Shown here piece after piece: positions 17,704 through 27,626 of a DNA stretch of 64,000 bases. The stretch is taken from NCBI RefSeq assembly GCF_014843845.1, contig NZ_JHQS01000056.1, forward strand, positions 240,713 to 304,712. Reading direction: 5' to 3'. The notes beneath the pieces are model-generated. The model saw only the letters and a program-made list of their open reading frames with translations, did not search any database and was not told the origin of the DNA. The position numbers and the translations under genes were made by a program. Positions within the stretch are counted from its first letter, which is position 1, and the number at the start of each line of letters is the position of its first letter. The DNA comes from Mesorhizobium amorphae (GTDB lineage Bacteria; Pseudomonadota; Alphaproteobacteria; Rhizobiales; Rhizobiaceae).

Positions 17704-18597
17704 TTATTCCTTCACCGCGCCGGTCATCGAGGAAACGTAGTGTTCGACGAAGAAGGAATAGAGCACGACCACCGGTAGCGAGCCGATCAGCGCTCCCGCC
17801 ATCAGCGCACCCCATTCGTAGACGTCGGAGCGGACCAGTTCGGTGAGCACCCCGACCGGCACGGTCTTGTTTTCCGACGACTGGATGAACGTCAGCGCAT
17901 AGATGAACTCGTTCCAGGACAGGGTGAATGCGAATATGCCGGCGGAAATCAGGCCGGGCACCGAGAGCGGCAGCACGATCTTGGTGAGGATCTGCCACCG
18001 GCTCGCCCCGTCGATCAGCGCACATTCTTCCAGCTCGAACGGGATGGAGCGGAAATAGCCCATCAACAGCCACGTGCAGAACGGAACCAGGAAGGTCGGG
18101 TAGGTGAGGATGAGCGCAAACGGCGTGTCGTAGAGCCCAAGGTTGAACACCATCACCGACAGCGGAATGAACAGGATCGACGGCGGCACCAGATAGGCGA
18201 GGAACACCGCCAGGCCGACCTGCCGCGCCCCGGAAAAGCGCAGCCTTTCGATCGCGTAGGCGGCGAACACCGATGCCAGCAGCGACAGGAAGGTGGCGGC
18301 TGTCGAGATGATGATCGTGTTGAGCAGCCAGCCCGGATAGGATGTCTCGAAGAGCAGGTAGCGGATGTGCTCCAATGTCGGATGCACCACCCAGAACGGG
18401 TTGAAATTCTGATAGTCGGTCATCTCCAGATTGGGCTTAACCGCGGTGATCGTCATCCAGTAGAACGGGAACAGGAGCACGATGACGAACACCAGCAGCG
18501 GCAGATAGACCGTCACCACGCGGCGCGGCAGGCTCTGCAGGTAGCCCATGCCGCCTTCGTCGATTTCCGGGCGCTTGGTTCTCTTTGTCGCGGCCAT
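17704..18597 (-). CDS. CUT1 sugar ABC transporter permease (MalG-like)
   Basis: A 297-residue inner-membrane permease with about six helices. The EAA loop that docks on the ATPase is present: ELEECALIDGASRWQILTKI. It is the last gene of a four-gene importer operon read on the minus strand (ATPase, binding protein, MalF-like permease, MalG-like permease), one base after the partner permease gene. With that partner it forms the translocation pore for a sugar or polyol. The substrate is unknown. Confidence 0.93.
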   Translation of the reverse strand: MAATKRTKRPEIDEGGMGYLQSLPRRVVTVYLPLLVFVIVLLFPFYWMTITAVKPNLEMTDYQNFNPFWVVHPTLEHIRYLLFETSYPGWLLNTIIISTAATFLSLLASVFAAYAIERLRFSGARQVGLAVFLAYLVPPSILFIPLSVMVFNLGLYDTPFALILTYPTFLVPFCTWLLMGYFRSIPFELEECALIDGASRWQILTKIVLPLSVPGLISAGIFAFTLSWNEFIYALTFIQSSENKTVPVGVLTELVRSDVYEWGALMAGALIGSLPVVVLYSFFVEHYVSSMTGAVKE

Positions 18598-18598
18598 G

Positions 18599-19537
18599 TC
18601 AGTCTCCGCCGCCTTGCTGCCATTTGCGCCGTTGCAGGCCGAAATAGCTGAACAGGATCGCGGCCAGCAGGAACGGGATCATGGCGACCGCGATTGCCGC
18701 GCCTTCGCCAAGCTGGCCGCCGGAAATGCCGCGCTGGAAGGACAGCGTCGCCATCAGGTGGGTGGCGTTCACCGGGCCACCGCGGGTCAGCACATAGATG
18801 AGCTGGAAATCGGTGAAGGTGAACAGCACCGAAAACGTCATGGTGATGGCGATGATCGGCGTCAGCAGCGGCAGCGTCACATAGCGGAACAATTGCCAGC
18901 GACTGGCGCCGTCGAGCGTGGCCGCCTCGTAGAGGGACTGAGGTATGGTCTGCAGGCCGGCGAGCAGCGTGATGGCGACGAAAGGAATGCCGCGCCAGAC
19001 ATTGGCCGCGATCACCGAGGCGCGCGCGTTTGTCGGGTCGCCGAGGAAATTGATGCGGTGGTCGATCAGGCCCATCTGCTGCAGCGCCCATGACAGGATG
19101 GAGAACTGCGAATCGTAGATCCACCAGAAGGCGATGGCCGACAGCACCGTCGGCACCACCCATGGCAGCAGGACGATCGCGCGAAAGAACGACTTGAACG
19201 GCAGGTTCTGGTTGAGGATGAGCGCCAGCCAGAGGCCAAGCACGAATTTCAGCAGCGAGGCGCTGATCGTGTAGAGCAGCGTGTTGAAGACGGAGAGCCA
19301 GAAGACGCCGTCGCTCCACAGATACTCGTAGTTCTCGACGCCGATGAAGATGCCGGGGCGGCCGATGCGGGCGTCGGTGAAGCCGAGCCAGACGCCGAGC
19401 CCGAGCGGATAGGTCAGGAAAACCAAAAGCAGCGCCGCTGCCGGCAGCATGAAGCCGAAGCCAAGCGCGTTATGGCTTTCGGACAGGCGCGAAAGGGTCG
19501 ACGGACGTGGCTGGACGGCGACTGACGGCACGGCCAT
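18599..19537 (-). CDS. CUT1 sugar ABC transporter permease (MalF/UgpA-like)
   Basis: A 312-residue inner-membrane permease. The N-terminal first helix (FMLPAAALLLVFLTYPLGLG) and the EAA loop (LYEAATLDGASRWQLFRYV) are typical of the MalF side of CUT1 importers. Its stop lies one base from the next gene, implying translational coupling with the MalG-like permease. It acts with the binding protein encoded upstream. Confidence 0.93.
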   Translation of the reverse strand: MAVPSVAVQPRPSTLSRLSESHNALGFGFMLPAAALLLVFLTYPLGLGVWLGFTDARIGRPGIFIGVENYEYLWSDGVFWLSVFNTLLYTISASLLKFVLGLWLALILNQNLPFKSFFRAIVLLPWVVPTVLSAIAFWWIYDSQFSILSWALQQMGLIDHRINFLGDPTNARASVIAANVWRGIPFVAITLLAGLQTIPQSLYEAATLDGASRWQLFRYVTLPLLTPIIAITMTFSVLFTFTDFQLIYVLTRGGPVNATHLMATLSFQRGISGGQLGEGAAIAVAMIPFLLAAILFSYFGLQRRKWQQGGGD

Positions 19538-19635
19538 GGGAACAGCTCCTCAGGAGGTGGTCGGCCCGGGCGGCCGCCAAGCGATTTCAGGCACCGGACC
19601 GGGCAGCGATCGTGCCGCCCGGCTCGGCTGTGCGC

Positions 19636-20961
19636 TTAAACGCGGTAGTAGCGGTTGGCGCGCTTTTCCGCCTCCTCCATCGCCTCCTGCGGCGTCGCCT
19701 GGCCGGTCACCGCCTTGGCGAACATGTCCACCAGCACATAGTCGGCCATGGTCGCCGCCGAGGCATAGCCGAGCGGCCCGGCATAGCCATTGGGACGCAA
19801 CGTCGCCGAGGCCTTGGCGTAGGCGGCATTGTTCGGATCGGCCGTCCACACCGGATTGTTGTCGAAAGCCTTGAGCGTCTGGCAGCAATAGCCGGCGGAC
19901 GAGGTGATCCAGTCCGTCATCTGCGGATCCTCGAACATGAACTGCAGGTAGGCCTTGGCTGCATTGGGGTAGGGCGTGTAGTCGAAGATGACGGCGGTGG
20001 TCACCTGGAACAGCTCGACCGCTTTTCCAACCGGGCCGATCGGCAGGTTGGTGGTGCGGATGTCCTTGGCGATTTCAGCCAGTTTCGGATCATTGTCCTT
20101 GTTGATCTTGGCGGTGTTGTAGGCGGAAATGCCATTGGCGATGACGCCGAGTTCGCCGGCCAGGAAGGCACGGTTGTTGTTGACGTCGAGCCAGCTTTCG
20201 GTGCCGGGAATGAAGGTCTTGTAGAGCGCCTGCGCGTACTCGATCGCCTTCAGCGTCTCTGGGCTGTTGATGGTCACCTTGCCGCTCTCGTCGACCATCT
20301 GGCCGCCATGGCTCCACAGCAGCCAATGCGCGTAGTTGTTGCCGTCGCCGACGCCATGGCCATGGGTGAAGCCGGCCGGATGGCCCTTCGCCTGCAGCGC
20401 CTTGCAAAGTTCGAGGAAGCTCGCCGTGTCCTTCGGAAACTCCGAAAACCCAGCTTCCTTGACCCAGCTTTCCCGGTAGACGATGGCGTTGCCGATGGTG
20501 GCCAGCGGCAGGCCGAGGAATTTGCCTTCCCGCGTCGCATACTGCTTCGGTCCGTCGTACCAGCCGCCGTATTTTGTGCCCAGGTGTTCACCCAGTTCCG
20601 TCACGTCGTGCAGCTTGTCGGGATACTGATGCGGGTCGTCGAACCAGACGAACATCAGGTCCGGGCCGGAGCCGACATTGGCAGCCACCGCCGCCTTGGG
20701 GCGAATATCCTCCCAGCTTTCCTTGTCGACGCGAACCTCGACGCCCGTCGCCTCGGTGAACCGCTTGGTGTTTTTCAGCCATTGGTCCTCGTCGCCCTGG
20801 ACGAAGGGCGACCAGCGCAGCAACCTGAGCTTGGCGCCGTCCTCGGGCTTGGACTTCAGCCCCTCCTGGGCAAAGGCGGGCGAACCGACGAACCGGCTCC
20901 CCAAGGCTCCCGCCGCCACGCCGGCGGTCGTGCGGATCACGTCGCGTCTGGTGAATTTCAT
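19636..20961 (-). CDS. CUT1 sugar ABC transporter substrate-binding protein
   Basis: A 441-residue periplasmic protein. It begins MKFTRRDVIRTTAGVAAGAL, a twin-arginine-type signal (T-R-R-D-V-I) ending near SPAFA. The mature part has the extracellular solute-binding protein fold of family 1 (LRLLRWSPFVQGDE, DLMFVWFDDPHQYPD, AYLQFMFEDPQMTDW). It delivers sugar to the permease pair encoded downstream. Tat export of a sugar-binding protein is seen in rhizobia but is not universal. No regulator gene adjoins the operon. Confidence 0.92.
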   Translation of the reverse strand: MKFTRRDVIRTTAGVAAGALGSRFVGSPAFAQEGLKSKPEDGAKLRLLRWSPFVQGDEDQWLKNTKRFTEATGVEVRVDKESWEDIRPKAAVAANVGSGPDLMFVWFDDPHQYPDKLHDVTELGEHLGTKYGGWYDGPKQYATREGKFLGLPLATIGNAIVYRESWVKEAGFSEFPKDTASFLELCKALQAKGHPAGFTHGHGVGDGNNYAHWLLWSHGGQMVDESGKVTINSPETLKAIEYAQALYKTFIPGTESWLDVNNNRAFLAGELGVIANGISAYNTAKINKDNDPKLAEIAKDIRTTNLPIGPVGKAVELFQVTTAVIFDYTPYPNAAKAYLQFMFEDPQMTDWITSSAGYCCQTLKAFDNNPVWTADPNNAAYAKASATLRPNGYAGPLGYASAATMADYVLVDMFAKAVTGQATPQEAMEEAEKRANRYYRV

Positions 20962-21000
20962 GGTCGTTTCCTCCTCTGATGTTTCCTCGCTGTATAAGTC

Positions 21001-22083
<1,083 letters not shown>

Positions 22084-22274
22084 TTATGACTCCTCCCAAC
22101 GGTTTCCCGACGCCCCTGAGGAAACCGTTCCAGTCCGCCCGCGACAGCCTCCAGTCCCCTCTGGTCACGCGACAGACTCAGCGACGGTAGCGCTACCAAA
22201 CCAGCCTGTAAACCCGCGCGGCGCTAAGTGCTTAACTTCGTCATCCGTGTGGTGAATCCGAGTGCAGGCCGATG

Positions 22275-22883
22275 CTAGTCGCCGTTCACAAACCCCAGCA
22301 CCAGCTGTTGCAAATTCCCGCCCGGCCCGAACTCAACGCGGTCGAAGTCGCGGCTGGCTTGGCGCTGCGCTTGCGAAAGTTCGGAAAGCCTGGCCGTCAG
22401 TTCGGTCCTGATCTTCTTGCAGCCGGGATCGTTAGCGACGGTGAAGCCGATGCTCAGCGCCTCGATCTTTTGCACCATGTCGATGATCTGCCCGCCATGC
22501 ACCTTTTCATGGGCCGCGAGGCCGGCGGCGAAGGCATCCCAGCGTTTCTGCAACTCCGCTGGCAGGGGCCCGGCGGGCTTGGGCAGCGTGTAGGTGATGA
22601 TCAGCTTCGGCCGCGCCGTTTTGAGCACGCAGGCACCGCCCTCGGGCCGGTAGTCCCGGGTCCAGGTCAACTTGAAATTGGTATGCGCGATGACGCGGAC
22701 CTTGTTGCCGACGACGTCCTTGCCGATGAGCGGTCCGCGCTCACCGATCGAGGCATAGAGTTCGGGCGCCGTCTGCCCGGCGATCGCATAGGTCTCGATT
22801 TTATCGACCGGCCTCCAGTCGGCATGTGCCGGTGAGGCCGCAAGAACGGCCGCCAGCAAGAGGAAGAGGATGCCAGGTTTCAT
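22275..22883 (-). CDS. secreted DUF922 putative zinc protease
   Basis: A 202-residue protein with a Sec signal peptide (MKPGILFLLLAAVLAASPAHA). The mature part contains WTRDYRPEGGACVLKTARPK and a helix LAAHEKVHGGQI, where HEKVH matches the HExxH zinc site of DUF922 proteins. Proteolytic activity is predicted for that family but the substrate is unknown. It faces away from the importer operon's start and lies near another small secreted protein gene. Confidence 0.78.
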   Translation of the reverse strand: MKPGILFLLLAAVLAASPAHADWRPVDKIETYAIAGQTAPELYASIGERGPLIGKDVVGNKVRVIAHTNFKLTWTRDYRPEGGACVLKTARPKLIITYTLPKPAGPLPAELQKRWDAFAAGLAAHEKVHGGQIIDMVQKIEALSIGFTVANDPGCKKIRTELTARLSELSQAQRQASRDFDRVEFGPGGNLQQLVLGFVNGD

Positions 22884-22997
22884 AGGACCCCGCGACTGGT
22901 GCCAATATGGAGCCCGAGTCAGCGGGCGATTTGCCGCCCATCATGCCGGTATATCGGTGTCTCGGCAAAGCCTGTCGCAGGGATGGATCGCTGGTTG

Positions 22998-23303
22998 CTA
23001 GTCGCTCGCCAGCTTTTCCAACGAGGGGCAATGCGGCCGGGGGCCGACAGGGACGATCTCATAGCCGGCGGCGATCAATTGGAGTTTCATCTCGTCGAAA
23101 TGCCGCTTGGAGCCGCTGACGATGGCGTCAGGCGTATAGTCCCAGCCATTGCGGGCTGCACTAGCCAGGATGTCGGCATAGAGGCGCATGCTGGTGATTT
23201 TCACGTTCGATTCCAGCAATTGCCTGCATCCGCTTGCGAATGACGGCGACGCGGAAGAAAAACCCAGGATCGCGCATGCCAGCACTATGGAAACACGTCG
23301 CAT
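22998..23303 (-). CDS. small secreted hypothetical protein
   Basis: About 101 residues from ATG 23303, preceded by GGAGG. A Sec signal peptide (MRRVSIVLACAILGFSSASP to SFASG) is followed by a short mature domain with two cysteines (GCRQLLESN and PHCPSLEKL) that could pair. YADILASAARNGWDYTPDAI is the best-structured part. The open frame extends upstream to 23486, but the codons there are poor and a divergent gene begins at 23461. Function unknown. Confidence 0.7.
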   Translation of the reverse strand: MRRVSIVLACAILGFSSASPSFASGCRQLLESNVKITSMRLYADILASAARNGWDYTPDAIVSGSKRHFDEMKLQLIAAGYEIVPVGPRPHCPSLEKLASD

Positions 23304-23460
23304 GGAAACCTCCCTTGATTGCAGCCTGTTGCTGCAAGGGAGTTTGCGCCCTGTGCGCCTGCGGCGGGATCGGCCAGATGCGGTGTTTTGGATCCTGCAT
23401 TTGTAGTATTTTGCCGCGGCAGGCGTTGATAAGGTGCCTGTCCGCGGGCAGGGGATCGTC

Positions 23461-24900
23461 ATGAACCACAACGCGACACCGGCCACGTCTTCACCGTCCT
23501 CGCCGGCGCTGTCCGAGCGCGAGCGTGCGGTGGCGGAGAAATTCGCGGCCGGCCTGACCTATCGCGAGATCGGCGAGGCGCTGTTCATCGCGCCGTCGAC
23601 GGTGCGCACCCATCTCGCCGCGATCTATGAAAAGCTCGGCGTCCGCAACAAGGTGGCGCTTGCCGCGCATGTCAACCGCGCCGCGGGCGTGGACGTGCCG
23701 TCGCTCTTGCCTGACACCAGGCCGGTGCTGGCCGTGTTCCCGATCGAATGTCTGAATTCGGAGGAGCGCTGGCGCCGCTTTGCCGATGGCCTGTCGTCGG
23801 ACATTACCATCGACCTGGGGCGCTACGCGGATTTGCCGGTCATCGCCTTCCACACCATGAAATCGCTGGGCAGCAAGCCAGCCGACTTCGCCGCCGACGG
23901 CAAGGCGCTGGGCGCTACCTATATTCTGTCCGGCCAGCTGCGCGCCGACGACACCCGTATTAGGCTGACCATCGAACTCGCCGATGCGAGGAACGGCGTC
24001 AGCCTGTGGAGCGAACGCTACGACCGTCCGGTCGAGGACATCTTCGCGCTGCAGGACAGCCTGACCGAAACCGTCATCAATGTACTCGCCGGCTGTTTCG
24101 GAGCGATCGCCACGATCGGGCGCAACGCGGTTCGCCGCAAGCCGCCGGCCAGCCTGCGTGCCTATGATCTTTATCTTCTGGGCGTCGAGCAGCACAACAC
24201 CTTCAGCCGCGCCGGCAACGCGGAAGCGATCCGGCTGTTCTCACGCGCTCTGGAGCTCGACCCGACCCTGGTCAGGGCCTGGACCGAACTCGCCTACGCC
24301 TATTCGATCGAAGCCGGCAATTGTTTTGGCCGCGATCCCAGGGGATCGATCGAGAAATGGCGCGCGGCGGTTGAAAATGCGATCCGGCTCGACCCGTACG
24401 ACAGCAGCGCCTGCAACTGCCTTGGCGATCTCATGGGATGCCTCGGCGACTTCGACGCGGCCGAGCGCGCCTACCAACGAGTCTACCAGTACGGCTCCAA
24501 CCACGCCGACACGCTGGCGCTGCTTTCCGGCAGCAAGGCACTGGTCGCCGGCGATCCGGCCGAGGCAATCCCGCTGATGGAGCGCGCCATGCGCCTCAAT
24601 CCGCTCGCTCCGCCCTGGTATTTCGGCATGTATGGCCGCGTCCTGTTCTGCGCTGGCAGGCACCGGGAAGCCATCGCCGCATTGCGCAGAAGCACACTGG
24701 ATTCTCCCAATGTGCTGATGTTCCTGGCTTTGGCGCACGCGGCGGCGAGTGAGGACGCCGAGGCGGCCGGATTCGTGGCCCGGCTGCGTGCCGAGTTTCC
24801 CGACTTCTCCGTCGAGGGCTTCATCTCGGGCTATCCCGTGACCAACCCGGATGCCGTCAAGGCCATCCGGAACGCCGCGAAGTTGACGAAGCTGGGCTAG
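23461..24900 (+). CDS. LuxR-type HTH regulator with TolB-like and TPR domains
   Basis: A 479-residue protein starting at ATG 23461 behind AGGGGA. Residues 18-75 form a LuxR-type helix-turn-helix at the N-terminus (LSERERAVAEKFAAGLTYRE, then IGEALFIAPSTVRTHLAAIY). Next comes a TolB-N/CadC-like segment (VLAVFPIECLNSEERWRRFA, GARYILSG-type: LGATYILSGQLRADDTRIRL), then TPR-type helices. Such proteins are usually transcription regulators, with the C-terminal part sensing or oligomerising. LuxR HTH placed first is less common than the CadC-type winged helix seen with this architecture. Targets are unknown. Confidence 0.82.
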   Translation: MNHNATPATSSPSSPALSERERAVAEKFAAGLTYREIGEALFIAPSTVRTHLAAIYEKLGVRNKVALAAHVNRAAGVDVPSLLPDTRPVLAVFPIECLNSEERWRRFADGLSSDITIDLGRYADLPVIAFHTMKSLGSKPADFAADGKALGATYILSGQLRADDTRIRLTIELADARNGVSLWSERYDRPVEDIFALQDSLTETVINVLAGCFGAIATIGRNAVRRKPPASLRAYDLYLLGVEQHNTFSRAGNAEAIRLFSRALELDPTLVRAWTELAYAYSIEAGNCFGRDPRGSIEKWRAAVENAIRLDPYDSSACNCLGDLMGCLGDFDAAERAYQRVYQYGSNHADTLALLSGSKALVAGDPAEAIPLMERAMRLNPLAPPWYFGMYGRVLFCAGRHREAIAALRRSTLDSPNVLMFLALAHAAASEDAEAAGFVARLRAEFPDFSVEGFISGYPVTNPDAVKAIRNAAKLTKLG

Positions 24901-24915
24901 GCCAGTGAAGCTGCC

Positions 24916-24940
24916 AATCTCCCCCGCAAGGGGGGAGATT
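24916..24940. terminator. perfect GC-rich hairpin
   Basis: A ten-base perfect stem AATCTCCCCC/GGGGGAGATT with a five-base loop directly after the regulator gene. It resembles a solo short arm of the inverted-arm repeats found elsewhere in the window and could stop transcription, although it lacks a T run on the plus strand. Confidence 0.45.
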
Positions 24941-24996
24941 GCGCGTTCGACCGCTTTGCGCATAGCCTCAGCCCAGCCTGGCGGGAGGAGAATCGC

Positions 24997-26097
24997 TTGG
25001 ACACCAATGTCGTCATTGTCGGCGCCGGGCCGGCGGGTCTTGCCGTTGGCGCCTGCCTGAGGCGGGCGGGTGTGGATTTCATCATCCTCGAAAAAGCCCA
25101 TGAGGTGGCGTCGGCCTGGCGCCGCCACTACCGGCGGCTGCACCTGCATACTGTGAAGTCGTTTTCCTCGCTGCCCTTCGTGCCGTTCCCGCGCGATCAT
25201 CCGCGCTACGTGCCGCGCGAAAAAGTGGTCGCCTATCTCGACGCCTATGCCGAGCGTTTCGAGCTCCGGCCGCGCTTCGGCGAGACGGTGACGGCGATCC
25301 GGCGCGAGAATGGTGGCTTTGTCGTCGAGACCGGATCGGACAGGCTGGCGTCGCGCCATGTCGTCATCGCCACCGGCAACAATGCCGAGCCGATTGTTCC
25401 GGACCTCGCCGGCATCGAGGCTTTCAAGGGCAAGGTCCTGCACAGCGCCGACTACACCGAAGCTGCACCGTTTGTTGGCCGCAACGTGCTGATCGTCGGC
25501 ATGGGCAACACCGGCGCCGAAATCGCGCTCGACCTTGCCGAGTCCGGCGCCCATCCGACGATGTCGGTGCGCAAGGGCGTCCATATCGTGCCGCGGCAAT
25601 TGTTCGGCGTGCCGATCCAGATGGTCGGCATCGCCAGCCGGCCGATGCCGCAGGCGCTGAACGACTGGATGTTCCCGATCATCCTCGACTTCGCACTCGG
25701 CAAGCTCGAGAAATACGGCATCGTCAGGCCGAAGCAAGGCATCCTCAAGCAGGTCGACGCCGGGCGTATCCCGGTCATCGATGTCGGCACGGTGGCGGCG
25801 ATCAAGTCCGGCAAGATCAGCATAGTGCCCGACATCGCCGGCTTCACCGAGCACGGCGCCTCCTTCACCGATGGGCGGCAGGAGGCGTTCGAAACCGTCA
25901 TCCTCGCTACCGGCTACCGGCCGGCCTATGACAAATTCCTGCCGGCGGAGCTGCGGCCGGCAAAAAGCGGCGTCAATCCCCGCGCTTCCGAACTCGGCCT
26001 CTATCTGGTCGGCTTCCACAACCCGGTCACCGGTCTGCTGCGGGAAATAGGCCGCGAGGCGACCGCGGTGGTGGCCGACATCGAACGGCGGGGCTGA
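24997..26097 (+). CDS. FAD/NAD(P)-dependent flavin monooxygenase-like oxidoreductase
   Basis: A 366-residue protein starting at TTG 24997 behind GGGAGGAG. The FAD site is VVIVGAGPAGLAVGACLRRAG (in part: GAGPAG, residues 7-12). An NADP site follows at about 165 (VLIVGMGNTGAEIALDLAE), and ATGYRP near the end is the conserved FMO/BVMO ATG motif. The architecture matches plant YUCCA and bacterial CzcO-like proteins. It may oxygenate a small amine, ketone or sulfide; no specific substrate can be assigned. It stands alone. Confidence 0.88.
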   Translation: MDTNVVIVGAGPAGLAVGACLRRAGVDFIILEKAHEVASAWRRHYRRLHLHTVKSFSSLPFVPFPRDHPRYVPREKVVAYLDAYAERFELRPRFGETVTAIRRENGGFVVETGSDRLASRHVVIATGNNAEPIVPDLAGIEAFKGKVLHSADYTEAAPFVGRNVLIVGMGNTGAEIALDLAESGAHPTMSVRKGVHIVPRQLFGVPIQMVGIASRPMPQALNDWMFPIILDFALGKLEKYGIVRPKQGILKQVDAGRIPVIDVGTVAAIKSGKISIVPDIAGFTEHGASFTDGRQEAFETVILATGYRPAYDKFLPAELRPAKSGVNPRASELGLYLVGFHNPVTGLLREIGREATAVVADIERRG

Positions 26098-26162
26098 GGC
26101 GCCGCCGGCGAGGCCGACCGGGTCGATCCGGCCGTCGCGCTCATCAGCTGCTGCCGGCATTT

Positions 26163-26582
26163 ATCGACAACGCCGACTGGCCGGGCTTTGACGTTACCGA
26201 GCGGCTCGGCCTGAGACGCTGGATCGACCGGCCGATCGCCGAATACTCGCTGGGCACGCGGGCCAAGATCGCGATTGCCGCCGCATTGCTCGGTGCGCCG
26301 CCGCTGCTCATCTTCGATGAATCGCTAAACGGGATCGATCCGCTCGCCGCCTGGGAGATCAAGCGCATCATCCGCTCCGTGGCCGCAAGCGGCCGCCACG
26401 CCGTCATCATCTCCACCCATCTGGTGGAGGCCGTGCCCGGCCTGTGCACCCGCGCCGTGCTTCTGGTCGAGGGTCGTATCGCCCGCCACTGGGACGCCCG
26501 GCAACTGGCCGAGGCAAGCAGCGGCGCCTTCGAGGCTGAAGTCATGGTCGCACTAAGAGCCGGCGCATCCGCACCGGCGTGA
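26163..26582 (+). pseudogene. truncated ABC transporter ATPase (C-terminal half)
   Basis: The frame from about 26148 to 26582 encodes the second half of an ABC-2-type ATPase: EYSLGTRAKIAIAAALLG (signature region), LLIFDESLNGIDP (Walker B and D-loop) and IISTHLVE (switch histidine). The Walker A half is missing; upstream the frame loses similarity and no permease gene adjoins. It is a gene relic rather than a working importer or exporter component. Confidence 0.7.
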
Positions 26583-26604
26583 AGCGTGCCGAACCGGAGG
26601 CCAA

Positions 26605-27507
26605 TCAGTCCGCAATGGTACGGATCGCTTCGCGGCCAGCCTCATCCAGCAGCCACTGCCGCACAGCTTGCGTCGGTTCGGGGTGACGCTGCTTTCTCGG
26701 TACCACGACGTGGAAATCATAGGTGCCGCGCATTTCGGCGCTGACCGGCTGGACCAGCCGGCCGGCCGCGATGTCGGCCGCGACGAGGAAGCGGCTGGCC
26801 AGCGCGATGCCCTGGCCGGCGATGGCCGCATCGATGGCAAGGCCAGTCTGGTTGAAGCGCATGCGTTTGGCTTCCGTCGCCATCTTCAGGCCGAGCGCCC
26901 GTTCCATGAATTCCGGCCACAGATTATGCGCATCGTGCATCAGGACATGATGCTGGATGTCGGCCGGCGCGATCCCGCCAACACCGGGCGGCAGCAGGGC
27001 AGGACTGCACACGGCGATGATCTGCTGCGGGAACAACAGGTCGACGATGAGGCCCGGGCCGAACGGCGGCTGTCCCTGCCGCACCGCGATGTCGACGCCG
27101 TCGGCTTGGAAACTCGACAGGCTTTCGCTGGCCAGGATGCGCAGGTCGACCAGCGGATTGTGCGCCACGAACTCCGGCAGTTTCGGGATCAGCCATTTGG
27201 TGGCGAAGCTCGGCGTGACGCTGATCGTCAGCCGCGCCGGTTCCGGCCGCAGCAGCGCCGTTGCTTCCGAGATCAGCTCGAAGGCGCGGCGGATGTTGGG
27301 CACATAGGCACGGCCCTCGTCGGTCAGCGCCAGGCGCGCGGCAGCCGCTCGAACAGCTTTGCGCCAAGGCTGGCCTCCAGCCCGCGCTACCGCGCCCTGG
27401 GTCACGTTGAGCTCATGCGCGGCGAGGCGGAAGTTGAGGTGCCGCGCCGACGCCTCGAAGGCGCGAAGCGCATTGAGCGGCGGCAGGCGAAGGAAGGCTT
27501 CGGGCAT
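26605..27507 (-). CDS. LysR-family regulator (GcvA-like) with scrambled HTH segment
   Basis: A 300-residue protein starting MPEAFLRLPPLNALRAFEAS. The effector-binding domain (about 90-300) is normal for the GcvA/AmpR branch (SVTPSFATKWLIPKLPEFVA, DIAVRQGQPPFGPGL). In the HTH part, LNVTQGAV is followed by ARAGGQPWRKAVRAAAAR where the family has a wing such as QQ-VRxLEAxLGxKLFERLPRG. Reading the same DNA in another frame restores GLEASLGAKLFERLPR. Two compensating indels (net loss of about 12 bases) are therefore likely. DNA binding is probably impaired unless this is a sequencing error. It is divergent from the SDR gene. Confidence 0.8.
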   Translation of the reverse strand: MPEAFLRLPPLNALRAFEASARHLNFRLAAHELNVTQGAVARAGGQPWRKAVRAAAARLALTDEGRAYVPNIRRAFELISEATALLRPEPARLTISVTPSFATKWLIPKLPEFVAHNPLVDLRILASESLSSFQADGVDIAVRQGQPPFGPGLIVDLLFPQQIIAVCSPALLPPGVGGIAPADIQHHVLMHDAHNLWPEFMERALGLKMATEAKRMRFNQTGLAIDAAIAGQGIALASRFLVAADIAAGRLVQPVSAEMRGTYDFHVVVPRKQRHPEPTQAVRQWLLDEAGREAIRTIAD

Positions 27508-27626
27508 CGAGCAGTTTTTCTACAGTCTGATTTCAGGCTTTCTGGTTCGAGCCAGAGGTGAAAAACGGATATATCATGGCGGAGACATCGAGGGTATTGC
27601 GGCGAGCCGCTCAGGAAGGGCAAAAA

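Noticed and set aside
24241..26160. 639-codon open frame on the minus strand
   Set aside because: It lies opposite the LuxR/TPR and flavoprotein genes, and its composition is typical of a GC-driven shadow.
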